Shown here: positions 16,531 through 25,777 of the stretch, piece after piece
Numbering within the stretch: position 1 is the stretch's first letter
How the letters are laid out: the number at the start of each line of letters is the position of its first letter
Assembly (NCBI GenBank): GCA_023402845.1
Contig: JAEYFP010000002.1
Coordinates: 62,001 to 126,000, forward strand
DNA length: 64,000 nt
DNA from: Bacillota bacterium
GTDB lineage: Bacteria > Bacillota > Clostridia > Lachnospirales > Lachnospiraceae
Direction of reading: 5' to 3'
The notes under the pieces: model-generated
What the model was told of the DNA's origin: nothing
Database searches by the model: none
The model's input: only the letters and a program-made list of their open reading frames with translations
Position numbers and translations under genes: made by a program

Positions 16531-17871
16531 ATGAAGCTTGAGGAATTAAAGAATATCGTAAAATTGAGTGGAATAGTCGGAGCCGGTGGTGCCGGCTTTC
16601 CTACTTATAAGAAGCTGGATGAACGTGCGGAAATCATAATCATGAATTGTGCGGAATGCGAGCCGCTCTTGAGTCTTCACAGGCAGCTGCTGCGAGACAG
16701 AGCTTATGAAATTTTAAAAACGTTTGCAATGATGGCGGAGGCGGTCTGTGCAAAAGAGTCAGTCATAGGCATTAAAAAAAGCTATCACGAGACAATTCAG
16801 GTACTTGAGTCGTGTATCGGTGATTTTCCGGGTATGCGTCTGCAGCTTTTGCCGGAGGCTTATCCGATGGGAGACGAAGTAGTCCTCATTTATGAGTCAA
16901 CAGGCAGAGTGATTCGTCCGGGCGGATTGCCGATCGAAGAGGGTGTGGCGGTGTTTAATGTAGAAACCGTCTATAATATTTATCTGGCAGCAGAAAAGCA
17001 AGCACCGGTAACGAGCAAATATGTGACGGTTGTCGGAGAGGTGGAACATCCGGTGACAGTCAGAATGCCGATCGGAAGCACAATTCGTGAAACGGTAGCC
17101 AAGGCGGGAGCGATTACGACAGAGCATCCGGTTTATCTGCTTGGCGGTCCGATGATGGGATTTATCGGCAGTCCTGAAGATCCGGTTACAAAGACGACAA
17201 ACGCCGTACTTGTACTGCCGCAAAGTCATCAGATCATCCAGCGGAAGAATAGGTCTTCTTCAATTGACATGAAGCGTGCGGCTTCGGCGTGCTGTCAATG
17301 TGAGGCTTGCACGGATTTGTGTCCCCGTTATCTGCTCGGGCATCCGATTGAGCCGCATCGATTTATGCGCTCGGCGGCTAATATGGATTTTCAGGATATG
17401 AGGCCGTTTTTGGATACGATGTTCTGCTGTTCCTGCGGTGTATGCGAGTTGTTTTCCTGTCCGCAGGGCTTGTCACCGAGGACATTGATCGGTGAATATA
17501 AAGCCGGTCTGCGTAAGGCAGGCATAAAGCTGCCCGAAGTGGCTTCAGCACCGGTATCCGCATCAAGAGAATACCGGAAGGTGCCGGAGGAGCGGATGGA
17601 AGCGAGGCTGGGTCTGTATTGTTATCACAAGCCGGCACCGATTGACCATTCAGAGGCTCCTGTCAACAGAGTCAAAATACGATTGAGTCAGCATATCGGG
17701 GCTCCCGCGATACCTGTCGTGGCACAGGGGGATGCGGTAAGTGTAGGGCAACTGATTGCAAAGCCCGCAGAGGGCTTGAGTGTGGCGATTCATTCATCCA
17801 TTGACGGTACGGTGACAGAGGTTGCAAAGACCTATCTGATGATAGAAAAGGAACAGGGAGGACGCAGGTAA
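16531..17871 (+). CDS. pduS: PduS-type flavin/iron-sulfur electron transfer protein
   Basis: RnfC-like protein of 446 residues that moves electrons between NADH and acceptors across or at the BMC shell. The N-terminal segment GIVGAGGAGFPTYKKL belongs to the nucleotide-binding domain. Two [4Fe-4S] motifs follow: C-x2-C-x2-C-x3-C at Cys254, 257, 260 and 264, and C-x2-C-x2-C-x4-C at Cys299, 302, 305 and 310. A C-terminal barrel-sandwich segment ends in SSIDGTVTEV. PduT, its presumed shell partner, begins four bases after it. Together they could recycle NAD+ or supply reductant to the glycyl-radical activase; the latter is inference. Confidence 0.9.
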   Translation: MKLEELKNIVKLSGIVGAGGAGFPTYKKLDERAEIIIMNCAECEPLLSLHRQLLRDRAYEILKTFAMMAEAVCAKESVIGIKKSYHETIQVLESCIGDFPGMRLQLLPEAYPMGDEVVLIYESTGRVIRPGGLPIEEGVAVFNVETVYNIYLAAEKQAPVTSKYVTVVGEVEHPVTVRMPIGSTIRETVAKAGAITTEHPVYLLGGPMMGFIGSPEDPVTKTTNAVLVLPQSHQIIQRKNRSSSIDMKRAASACCQCEACTDLCPRYLLGHPIEPHRFMRSAANMDFQDMRPFLDTMFCCSCGVCELFSCPQGLSPRTLIGEYKAGLRKAGIKLPEVASAPVSASREYRKVPEERMEARLGLYCYHKPAPIDHSEAPVNRVKIRLSQHIGAPAIPVVAQGDAVSVGQLIAKPAEGLSVAIHSSIDGTVTEVAKTYLMIEKEQGGRR

Positions 17872-17875
17872 CGAA

Positions 17876-18424
17876 ATGAGCAGAGCCATAGGAATGATTG
17901 AATTTAAGACAGTATCTACAGGCGTGACGGCAACGGATGCCATGGTCAAGACGGCCGCGGTGGATATCGTTGAGGCTGAGACCGTTTGTCCCGGAAAATA
18001 TATTGCGATCGTTACGGGTGATTTAAGTGCGGTGAATGCGGCGGTAGAGACGGCGACAACGACCTACAGCAATCAATTGATCGGGAGCTTTGTGCTTGGA
18101 AATCCGCATGAATCTATTTTTCCGGCAATGTACGGTGCAACGCACATAGAAAAACCGAGTGCACTCGGCATTCTGGAAACCTATGATGTGGCATCACTTC
18201 TCGTTGCGGCAGATGTAGCGGCAAAGACAGCAATTGTTGAGCTGATCGAGCTGCGTATTGCGAAGGGAATGTGCGGAAAGTCCTATATGTTCCTGACCGG
18301 CGAGGTTGCGGCGGTGGAAGCGGCGATTGAGCGGGCAAGGGCATCAGTGGGGGACAGCGGCATGTATTTGGATTCCTCTGTGATTGCACACCCGGATGAA
18401 AAGCTGATGAAGACAATTATATAA
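17876..18424 (+). CDS. pduT: Tandem-domain BMC trimer shell protein PduT
   Basis: Two BMC domains in one chain of 182 residues, giving a trimer. The first domain has AETVCPGKYIAIV with Cys38, the same position and context as the Cys that holds a central [4Fe-4S] cluster in known PduT. The second domain starts SALGILETYDVASLLVAADVA. The cluster is thought to pass electrons through the shell to or from PduS, encoded directly upstream with a four-base gap. It is the only tandem-domain shell protein in the window; no PduB-type gene is present. Confidence 0.9.
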   Translation: MSRAIGMIEFKTVSTGVTATDAMVKTAAVDIVEAETVCPGKYIAIVTGDLSAVNAAVETATTTYSNQLIGSFVLGNPHESIFPAMYGATHIEKPSALGILETYDVASLLVAADVAAKTAIVELIELRIAKGMCGKSYMFLTGEVAAVEAAIERARASVGDSGMYLDSSVIAHPDEKLMKTII

Positions 18425-18487
18425 AGCAGTGAAGGCTGGAGGTATTAACGCAGCCTGATTCAGTAATTTGAAAGATTGGAGGCGGAT

Positions 18488-19255
18488 ATGCTCGCGTTAG
18501 AAAGACGGAATTTGATATTGGAAAAGCTGCAGGAGGAAAAGCGCGTCGTAGTCGGCGAGTTAAGCCAGCTTTACGGTGTTTCGGAAGAGACAATCCGAAG
18601 AGATCTGGATAAGCTCGACAAGGACGGACTTGCAACCAAAAGCTATGGCGGTGCGGTCATCAATGAAAATACGAGTATAGATATGCCATTTAATGTGCGC
18701 AAAAAATGGAATGTGACAGGCAAACAGAAGATTGCCGAGCTCGTTGCCGGCCTGATCAATGACGGAGAGCATATCATTCTGGATGCAAGTACCACGGCGG
18801 TATTCATAGCGAAAGCAATCAAGCAGAAATCAAGCCTGACGGTCATTACGAATTCGATCGAAATAATCATCGAGCTTTCGGACGTATCCGATTGGAATAT
18901 TATCTCTTCCGGCGGCAGCTTAAAAGAAGGCTATCTTGCACTTGTTGGTCCGCATGCAATCGAAGGCTTAACTGCATATAATGTGGAGAAGGCAATTATG
19001 TCCTGCAAAGGCATTGATATTGATAAGGGCATTACGGATGGCAATGAGCAGTTTTCTCAGGCTAAGCAGACGATGCTGAAGTCGGCAAAGCAGAGTATCT
19101 TTGCGATTGACAGCTCTAAATTTGAGGAGGTTGCATTTTCAAAGATCTGCGATGTAAGTCAGGCCGATATTATCGTAACGGACGAAAAGCCCGATGAGCG
19201 TTGGCTGGGCTTCTTTGAAAAATCGGGTGTCAAATGTTTGTATCCCGGAATGTGA
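18488..19255 (+). CDS. DeoR-family transcriptional regulator
   Basis: Sugar-phosphate-responsive regulator of 255 residues. The N-terminal winged helix (LALERRNLILEKL... VSEETIRRDLDKLDKDG) precedes the DeoR sensor domain with LDASTTAVFIAKAI, TNSIEI and SSGGSLKEGYLALVGP. GGAGG at 18478-18482 selects ATG 18488 over the TTG at 18476. It ends the BMC operon and is followed by a terminator. The likely effector is fuculose- or rhamnulose-1-phosphate, and likely targets are the A/C-rich repeats at 5515 and 9885; both are inference. Confidence 0.87.
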   Translation: MLALERRNLILEKLQEEKRVVVGELSQLYGVSEETIRRDLDKLDKDGLATKSYGGAVINENTSIDMPFNVRKKWNVTGKQKIAELVAGLINDGEHIILDASTTAVFIAKAIKQKSSLTVITNSIEIIIELSDVSDWNIISSGGSLKEGYLALVGPHAIEGLTAYNVEKAIMSCKGIDIDKGITDGNEQFSQAKQTMLKSAKQSIFAIDSSKFEEVAFSKICDVSQADIIVTDEKPDERWLGFFEKSGVKCLYPGM

Positions 19256-19296
19256 AATTTTAAATTGTATGATTTAATTGAGCTGATTGAGGTAAT

Positions 19297-19338
19297 AAAA
19301 GGAATTCCTGTGAAAATATAGGAATTCCTTTTGTTTTG
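19297..19338 (+). terminator. Terminator after the BMC operon
   Basis: A perfect 13-base stem (AAAAGGAATTCCT at 19297-19309 with its complement at 19320-19332), a 10-base loop and T-rich sequence after it. It marks the end of the BMC locus, before the A+T-rich exporter island. Confidence 0.85.
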
Positions 19339-19394
19339 TGGAAATATTTGTTATACTGATTGTAAAACATTTCAAGGGAGAGCCGGATGTGACC

Positions 19395-19550
19395 ATGTTC
19401 GTTTTTCACACAGTTAAATGTAACATTTTCAGGAATAGGATCAAAAGTATGATGAGCCTTTTGATTTGTACACTGCTGGTATTTTTGCTGCAAATTTATA
19501 TGCAGAATATTGTAAGCAGTGAGCATTGGAGAATGTGGTATTTCCCATGA
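19395..19550 (+). pseudogene. N-terminal fragment of an FtsX/MacB-type ABC permease
   Basis: Bases from 19395 encode about 50 residues that look like the very start of an antimicrobial-peptide-type ABC permease: a short basic leader (HTVKCNIFRNRIKS) and one membrane segment (LLICTLLVFLLQIYM). The frame then runs out within the sequence of an ABC ATPase in another frame. All periplasmic and C-terminal membrane parts of the permease are missing. This looks like the left part of a deletion junction near 19520. It follows the BMC terminator and a weak promoter-like TATACT at 19352. Confidence 0.6.
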
Positions 19551-19915
19551 CTTTAAAAGGAATACCGTTAAAGCAGGCAAAAATAAGGGCAAAAGAACTG
19601 CTCCAAAAAGTAGGACTGGGAGTGAAGATTGAGAAGCAGTTCCCACAGATGATGAGTGGAGGAGAGCAGCAGAGGGTGGCCATTGCCAGAGCCATGGCAT
19701 CAGGGGGGAAGATTCTGTTGGCGGATGAGCCCACGGGAAATCTGGATACAAAGAATGAGGAAATGATTGTCGGGTTGTTAAAGGAACTGGCCCATGAGGA
19801 GCAGTATGCTGTCATTGTGGTTACCCACAATCCCAAGGTGGCAATGGAAACGGATGTCATTTTGCGGATGCAGGATGGAAGTTTGATTGATGTGCAGGAA
19901 ACAATGGGTGAATAA
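19526..19915 (+). pseudogene. C-terminal fragment of a MacB/LolD-type ABC ATPase
   Basis: The protein begins near ENVVFPMTLKGIPL, then has the signature SGGEQQRVAIARA, Walker B LLADEPTGNLD and the VVTHNP switch histidine. The Walker A loop and Q-loop, which should occupy roughly the first 90 residues, are missing, so it cannot hydrolyse ATP alone. The missing part lies where the permease fragment ends, which points to one deletion removing the permease's body and the ATPase's front. The same organisation recurs at 27547-28234. Confidence 0.7.
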
Positions 19916-21728
19916 ATTGAAAAATAATATCAGTCAGTTTTTTTATACATTAAAATTAATGTGGAAGTTTAGTAAAACCAGAGTGATTTCTGTAGCTATA
20001 CAGAGTATATTAGGTTATTTCGAGTGGGTATTTTACAGTTCCATATTTATGCAGTATATTGTTAGTCACATAGAAAGCGAAAAAGAGTTTTTACACATGC
20101 TTCGTTTTATTGGAGCAACAGTATTATTTTTTTCTATGGCAGCAATATTTAATAATTATGTAGATAATGTAGTAATACCATTAACAGATAAGGTAATATA
20201 TAAAAATTTGTATAGAATTATATATAAGAAAGCAATCAATGTTGAATTAAGGTGCTTTGAAGATTCTGAATTTTACAATAAATACACTTTGGCAACGAAG
20301 GACGCAGCAGAGAATATGACTTTGCTTATAAAAAACTTTTTTGGTGTTGTAACGGGAGCAGTGGCGGTGATAGCCGTTTTTGCTATCATGTTTAAATTGG
20401 ATCATCTGGCAGTTTTATTTATCATTGCCCCTATTAGTGGTAATTTCGTTTTTGGTACATTATTGAATAGGATCAACGTTCAGATAAATAATGAATCAGT
20501 TAAGCCAAATCGAATTATGGATTACGTGAATCGGGTATTTTATTTAAATGACTATGCCAAAGAGATACGTTTATCAAAAGTCTATAGATTAATGAAGAAT
20601 AAATATAACGAAGCAATGAAAGACGCTATTGAGGTAAACAATAAACATGCAAAAAAAGCTTTTATTTTATATTGGTTTAAAGTGTATTTAACATTTACTG
20701 TTATTTTTCAAGGGGTACTTATTTATGGTGTTTATCGTGCGACCATTAGCAAAACAATGTCTTTAGCTGAATTGGCTGTATTATGCAGTGTTATGATTGC
20801 AGCAACTTGGATATTAATATATTTTACCAATGACGTAATGGATTTTAATAAAAAGGGACTGCTTATAGCTAATATTCACGCATTCTTAGAATATGAAGAG
20901 AACATTCCAGAGGATTTTGATGGGATAATTCCAGATAAGAAAATACATTCAATAGAATTTAAAGATGTATCCTTTTCCTATTCAAAAGACAAACCAGTGA
21001 TACAAGGACTCTCTTTTCGCATCAAAGAAAATATGTCAGTTGCATTAGTAGGACATAACGGCGCAGGAAAGTCAACCATTATAAAATTAATTTTTCGTAT
21101 GTATGATCCAACAGAAGGCAAAATCCTAGTGAATGGAATTGATATTAGAAATTATAATTTACGTGAATATCGAAGACTTTACGCAACAGCCTTTCAGGAT
21201 TATAAAATATTTGCTATGTCAATACGTGAAAATGTATTAATGAAAAAGGCTGATTTGGAGGATTTAGAGGAAGAGAAGAGAGTGGAAGATGCTCTGATTA
21301 AAGCAGGAGCATATGAATTTGTGAAAAGTCTTCCAAATAAAATGAATACAATATTAACAAAGGAATTTGATGATAATGGAATTGTGTTATCAGGCGGGCA
21401 ATTCCAAAAAATTGTTTTAGCGAGAGCTTTTGCTCACGATGCTTCTATTAAAATTTTTGATGAACCATCGAGTGCACTAGACCCAATCGCTGAAGCTGAA
21501 TTATTTGATAGTATTATTGAAGAAAGTAAAGACAAGATTATGATATACATCTCTCATCGTTTATCCTCTGTCCGAAATGCAGATGTGGTGTATATGTTGG
21601 AAAATGGAACCCTGATTGAGCAGGGAAGCCATGAGAAATTGATGGCTTTATGTGGTGCTTATGCAGATATGTACAAAAAGCAGTGTAAGAATTATTTGGC
21701 AGAAGATGATTCTTCAGTGGGAGCATAG
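19908..21728 (+). CDS. ABC exporter half-transporter 1 (fused membrane and ATPase domains)
   Basis: Type IV ABC exporter of about 607 residues with six membrane segments in the first 310 residues, then an ATPase domain: Walker A GHNGAGKST, signature LSGGQFQK, Walker B KIFDEPSSALDP and YISHR. It overlaps the tail of the truncated ATPase, so its start is uncertain; GTG 19908 or TTG 19917 follow a CAGGAAA run. It probably pairs with the next gene as a heterodimer, since both have similar length and share the FxxDYxIFA segment near the Q-loop. Such pairs often export peptides or lanthipeptides in Firmicutes, but no precursor gene is visible. Confidence 0.82.
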   Translation: MNKLKNNISQFFYTLKLMWKFSKTRVISVAIQSILGYFEWVFYSSIFMQYIVSHIESEKEFLHMLRFIGATVLFFSMAAIFNNYVDNVVIPLTDKVIYKNLYRIIYKKAINVELRCFEDSEFYNKYTLATKDAAENMTLLIKNFFGVVTGAVAVIAVFAIMFKLDHLAVLFIIAPISGNFVFGTLLNRINVQINNESVKPNRIMDYVNRVFYLNDYAKEIRLSKVYRLMKNKYNEAMKDAIEVNNKHAKKAFILYWFKVYLTFTVIFQGVLIYGVYRATISKTMSLAELAVLCSVMIAATWILIYFTNDVMDFNKKGLLIANIHAFLEYEENIPEDFDGIIPDKKIHSIEFKDVSFSYSKDKPVIQGLSFRIKENMSVALVGHNGAGKSTIIKLIFRMYDPTEGKILVNGIDIRNYNLREYRRLYATAFQDYKIFAMSIRENVLMKKADLEDLEEEKRVEDALIKAGAYEFVKSLPNKMNTILTKEFDDNGIVLSGGQFQKIVLARAFAHDASIKIFDEPSSALDPIAEAELFDSIIEESKDKIMIYISHRLSSVRNADVVYMLENGTLIEQGSHEKLMALCGAYADMYKKQCKNYLAEDDSSVGA

Positions 21729-21745
21729 AGAGAAAGGAATACATA

Positions 21746-23572
21746 GTGGAAATAGGTAAAAAACAAAGTATTTCGACAATAGTTAAGAATAACTTTTTTA
21801 TATTAAAAATATGTTTTAGGGAAACGCCAGTATATATTTGTATGTTTATATTTGAAGGAATAAAGCATATGGTTTTAGTTTTCTTTGAACATACCTATGG
21901 AATACAATATATTCTGGAAGTCGTAGAATTTCATCGGCCACCGGTTTATGCCTTTCGATATTTAATTGAATTAATGATATTGATTGCCTTTTCACAAGTT
22001 TACAGTGGTATTTTAGCGCATTATATGGAACCTCGAAGCAAGCCTAAAATGATAAAGACTTTACGTAGTATGATATTTGAAAAATCAAAGGATTTGGATC
22101 TTGAATGTTATGACAATCCAGAATTTTATAATGAATTTGTATTATCAGTAGCACAATCAGATAAATGTGTGGAGAGATTGCTCGTAATGATTGCAAATGT
22201 TACGAGAGGTATTACTTTGGCACTGGTTGTTGGAGGATATTATATTTTTGTAGATGCCGGTTCTATGACTTTCATATTAATATCATTTGCTATGACAGTA
22301 TTATTGGGTCAGGTAACGAATAAATTCAAATATAAAGCAAGATTAGAAGAAACCCCTATTGAGCGGAAGCAATCTTATCTTCACAGAGTGTTCTATTTGA
22401 ATGAATATGCAAAAGAAATTCGTATGAATCCTGAAATTATTGATAAGTTTTTTGAAGACTTTGAAATATCAAATAATGAATTGTATGAAGTGGAGAAAAA
22501 GTATGTTTTGAAAAATTGGGTTCTTGGCTTCTTAGCTAAGTATGTTTCTAATGATTTAATCGGAAATAGTGCTTATGTTGTTTACCTTATTTACAAAGCC
22601 ATGATTGTTCATAGTATCTCTTACAGTCAGGTTGTGGTCTTATTCAATTCTTCGGGAAATATTAAAAATGCTCTTCGTAATGTTGCAGAAACAATTCCGA
22701 CAGCAGCTGAAAATAGTTTGTTTATACAGAAAATTATAAATTTCTTATCATATGAGAAAAAAATTGTTAGTGAAAAGGGATTACCGGTACCTGATAAGCC
22801 TAAGAAAATAGAATTTAAAGATGTTTCATTTGCATATAATGCGAAGAACGGACCTATTTTGCATCATATTAATATGACGATAGAGCCATATGAGAAAATT
22901 GCATTAGTTGGTTATAATGGTGCAGGAAAAACAACTTTGGTTAAATTATTGATGAGGTTGTATGATGCTACAGAAGGAGAAATACTTTATGATGGAATGT
23001 CAATAAAAGATTATGAAGTTACAAATTATCATAATCAGTTGGGTGTTGTATTCCAAGATTATCAGATTTTTGCAGCAACTTTAAAAGAAAATATTATCGT
23101 TGACAACTTGGATGCAAGAGAAGAGAATCAAGAAAAATGCGTAGAAGAGTGTATAAGGACTCTAGATGAAGTAGGGTTTATAGAGCGATTGTCTACTTTA
23201 AAATATGGTTTGGATACCCCGCTTACTAACGAATTTGATAGTGAAGGAGTAAGTTTATCTGGTGGAGAAAGTCAGAAAGTGGCGATAGCAAGAGTACTTT
23301 ATAAGGATGTGAATATTATTATTTTGGACGAGCCGTCAAGTGCACTTGATCCCATAGCGGAATATAAATTAAATAAGACCATGCACGAAGTTTCAAAACA
23401 TAGAACGGTCGTGTATATATCACATCGTCTTTCGACTACAAGAGATGCAGATAGAATTTATATGCTCGAAAATGGAACAATAACGGAACAGGGTAGTCAT
23501 CATGAACTTATGAAATTAGAAGGAAAATACGCTAAAATGTGGAATGTGCAGGCAAGTCGATATATCGATTAG
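21746..23572 (+). CDS. ABC exporter half-transporter 2
   Basis: Fused six-helix membrane domain and ATPase of 608 residues. Walker A is GYNGAGKTT, the signature LSGGESQKVAIARVL, Walker B IIILDEPSSALDP and the switch YISHRLSTT. It starts at GTG 21746 after an AAAGGAA run, 17 bases behind half-transporter 1, with which it shares conserved segments (CYDNPEFYN / CFEDSEFYN in the membrane domain, FQDYQIFA / FQDYKIFA in the ATPase). Both sites look catalytically complete. The substrate is unknown. Codon and base use are more A+T-rich than in the BMC genes. Confidence 0.85.
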   Translation: MEIGKKQSISTIVKNNFFILKICFRETPVYICMFIFEGIKHMVLVFFEHTYGIQYILEVVEFHRPPVYAFRYLIELMILIAFSQVYSGILAHYMEPRSKPKMIKTLRSMIFEKSKDLDLECYDNPEFYNEFVLSVAQSDKCVERLLVMIANVTRGITLALVVGGYYIFVDAGSMTFILISFAMTVLLGQVTNKFKYKARLEETPIERKQSYLHRVFYLNEYAKEIRMNPEIIDKFFEDFEISNNELYEVEKKYVLKNWVLGFLAKYVSNDLIGNSAYVVYLIYKAMIVHSISYSQVVVLFNSSGNIKNALRNVAETIPTAAENSLFIQKIINFLSYEKKIVSEKGLPVPDKPKKIEFKDVSFAYNAKNGPILHHINMTIEPYEKIALVGYNGAGKTTLVKLLMRLYDATEGEILYDGMSIKDYEVTNYHNQLGVVFQDYQIFAATLKENIIVDNLDAREENQEKCVEECIRTLDEVGFIERLSTLKYGLDTPLTNEFDSEGVSLSGGESQKVAIARVLYKDVNIIILDEPSSALDPIAEYKLNKTMHEVSKHRTVVYISHRLSTTRDADRIYMLENGTITEQGSHHELMKLEGKYAKMWNVQASRYID

Positions 23573-23594
23573 ATAAACAAAAATACAAATAAAT

Positions 23595-23625
23595 CAGAGC
23601 ATTCTATCATGAGGACACAATATGA
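23595..23625 (+). repeat. 31-nt leader repeat, copy 1
   Basis: This stretch matches 27520-27550 at 30 of 31 positions and includes the GAGGA ribosome binding site and the ATG of the downstream gene. The two genes that follow are unrelated, so the shared leader suggests recombination or copying of a 5' region within the island. Confidence 0.75.
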
Positions 23626-24023
23626 CTACAAACTATCAATTGAATACAACTAAGAATAGTTCTATAAAAAAAATCATCTTTTTCACACTTTTTTTATTCA
23701 TTGGAGTTTTCATATTTATCATGGCTTCTTTAATGATTCGGGTTCCGATATATAGAACAATTGAAGCTGAAGCTGTATACGAAGATGAAATCATACTTTT
23801 GAAATTTCCTGAACAAGAATTTTTTGTGGATGCTCCTATTTTTGTGTATAAAAAGAGGGATGAAGAGATTCAAAAGGTTACGGATTATCTATGTACTCCA
23901 AGTGGCATATGTTTAGAATCTTACAAAGAAAGGGATATTGTTGAAGGAATTGTGTATGTTGATGTACAGGTAGATGATATCAACTTATTGCAGCTTGTTT
24001 TTACTAAGGGCGGTCATATATAG
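23622..24023 (+). CDS. Small membrane-anchored protein, HlyD-like remnant or mini adaptor
   Basis: A 133-residue protein with one N-terminal membrane segment (residues about 17-40, IIFFTLFLFIGVFIFIMASL) and an outside domain. The C-terminal part (GIVYVDVQVDDINLLQLVF) resembles the final strand of HlyD-type membrane-fusion proteins found with bacteriocin exporters, but the long coiled coil of that family is missing. It lies between two exporter pairs. It could be a shortened adaptor or an immunity-like protein. Function is not established; the match to HlyD rests on the pattern of the ends only. Confidence 0.5.
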   Translation: MTTNYQLNTTKNSSIKKIIFFTLFLFIGVFIFIMASLMIRVPIYRTIEAEAVYEDEIILLKFPEQEFFVDAPIFVYKKRDEEIQKVTDYLCTPSGICLESYKERDIVEGIVYVDVQVDDINLLQLVFTKGGHI

Positions 24024-24034
24024 GAGATAGAATT

Positions 24035-25768
24035 ATGAAAGATTGTAAATTGAATTTTTATACTTGTTTTTTGTACATGATTCAATATATGAACAATTTG
24101 CGTATAGAATATTGCATGTTCTATTTTGGGTGGCTATTTGATACGGTTATTGGGATCGTTGCCCCTATTTTATTTGGCGTAATGATTGATCAAATTGTCT
24201 ATTACAAAAATATTAACTTGTTTATTAAAAGTGGCTTATTATTTTTCTTCGTTTCTGTATTTTCATGTATCTTATATTATTTTTTATACGATTTGTATGG
24301 ACAAATTTGGAATTCGTTTCATAGTCAATTCCGAACTAAAATGTTTAAACATATGCAGAAAATTGATGCTGAGGTTATGACACATTCTAGTTATGGAGAC
24401 ATTGTCAATATGATTCAGTTCCTTCCAGCAGAGTGTGTGAATTTTATGGTTAGAAATGTTGTGCATACTGTAAATTATTGCATCCTTATTGTTGCTTGCA
24501 TGGTCATATTATTTATCATTAATCCCATAATTGGGTTATTAATGATTGTTTTGGTACCAATATCCGTTGTTATAATGAGGAAATCTGGAAATAAAATTAG
24601 AAGTGAAAGTTTAGAATATAGAAAGGCACAAGGAGAGTATACGAGTTGGATTTTTGAAATTTTAAATACACTGAAAGATATTAATTTGTTAAATGCGGAA
24701 AATATGGTTGAGAGAAAATTTCGCCATAATAGTAGTCAATTATTTAAAATGGATTTTAATACAAAAAAAGAAACTATAAAGGCTGAGCAGACAATAAGTG
24801 TTGTAAATGTCTGCTTGCAAATGATTTTGTATCTTGTTTTAGCTTTTTTGGCTGCTAAACACATTATGTCAATCGGCTTGGTTGTGGTGGTGCTGACCTA
24901 TTTTATGAAATTAACGCAGGGAGTAAGTCAGCTTTGTAATTATTTTATGGATGGACAGAAAAGAATAGCGGTCGTCCAAAAGATTTACGACTTTCTGGAG
25001 ACGGATTCGACTGATTTATGGAAAGGGACAAAATTAATGTTGGATGTTAAAGGAAATATAGAAATTAAGGACCTAGTTTATGCTTATAAGGACAAAAGTA
25101 ATATTTTGGATTGCATGAATTTACATATCGCTGCGGGAGAGAAGCTGGCTATTGTCGGCGAATCTGGATGTGGGAAAACGACATTGGCGTATATTCTGAT
25201 GGGATTTTATTCAAAAAAGAGTGGACAAGTACTTGTTGACTCTATACCGATAGAAGAATATAGCTTACAGACATTATATGAAAATATTGGTTTCGTGCAA
25301 CAGGATATTGTAGTATTTAGCGGAACGATACGAGAAAATTTGTTGATGGCAAAAAGAGATGCAAACGAAGAGGATCTTATTTTTGCATGTAAAGCGGCGG
25401 GTATATATGATTTTATACAAGAAACAGAACAAGGATTTGATACATTATTAGGACATAATGGAAGTAATCTATCGGGAGGTCAGAGACAACGCCTTGCAAT
25501 TGCAAGAGTTTATTTGAAAAATCCTAACATTATTATTTTTGATGAGGCGACGTCGGCGTTAGATGTCAGTACTGAAAAGGCAGTTCATGATGCTTGGCGA
25601 CAGATATTATGTAACAAGACAGTGATTGTGATTGCACATAGGCTTAGTTCCGTGCTGATGTGTGACAAGGTTGCCATATTGAAAAATGGAAAGATTGTAG
25701 AAATGGGTAAAACAGAAGAAATGTTTAAACATAGCCAAAACTTTAAAAAAATGTTTGCAATTGAGTAG
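24035..25768 (+). CDS. ABC exporter half-transporter 3
   Basis: Fused membrane and ATPase ABC exporter, 577 residues. Walker A GESGCGKTT, signature LSGGQRQRLAIARVY, Walker B IIIFDEATSALDV and VIAHRLSS are all canonical. It follows the small membrane protein by 11 bases and precedes half-transporter 4 by nine, so the three are one unit. Its ATPase is of the common MsbA/LmrA type and differs from pair 1-2, so the island contains two distinct exporter pairs. There is no peptidase C39 domain at the N-terminus, so leader cleavage is not expected here. Confidence 0.86.
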   Translation: MKDCKLNFYTCFLYMIQYMNNLRIEYCMFYFGWLFDTVIGIVAPILFGVMIDQIVYYKNINLFIKSGLLFFFVSVFSCILYYFLYDLYGQIWNSFHSQFRTKMFKHMQKIDAEVMTHSSYGDIVNMIQFLPAECVNFMVRNVVHTVNYCILIVACMVILFIINPIIGLLMIVLVPISVVIMRKSGNKIRSESLEYRKAQGEYTSWIFEILNTLKDINLLNAENMVERKFRHNSSQLFKMDFNTKKETIKAEQTISVVNVCLQMILYLVLAFLAAKHIMSIGLVVVVLTYFMKLTQGVSQLCNYFMDGQKRIAVVQKIYDFLETDSTDLWKGTKLMLDVKGNIEIKDLVYAYKDKSNILDCMNLHIAAGEKLAIVGESGCGKTTLAYILMGFYSKKSGQVLVDSIPIEEYSLQTLYENIGFVQQDIVVFSGTIRENLLMAKRDANEEDLIFACKAAGIYDFIQETEQGFDTLLGHNGSNLSGGQRQRLAIARVYLKNPNIIIFDEATSALDVSTEKAVHDAWRQILCNKTVIVIAHRLSSVLMCDKVAILKNGKIVEMGKTEEMFKHSQNFKKMFAIE

Positions 25769-25777
25769 GAGGCTAGG

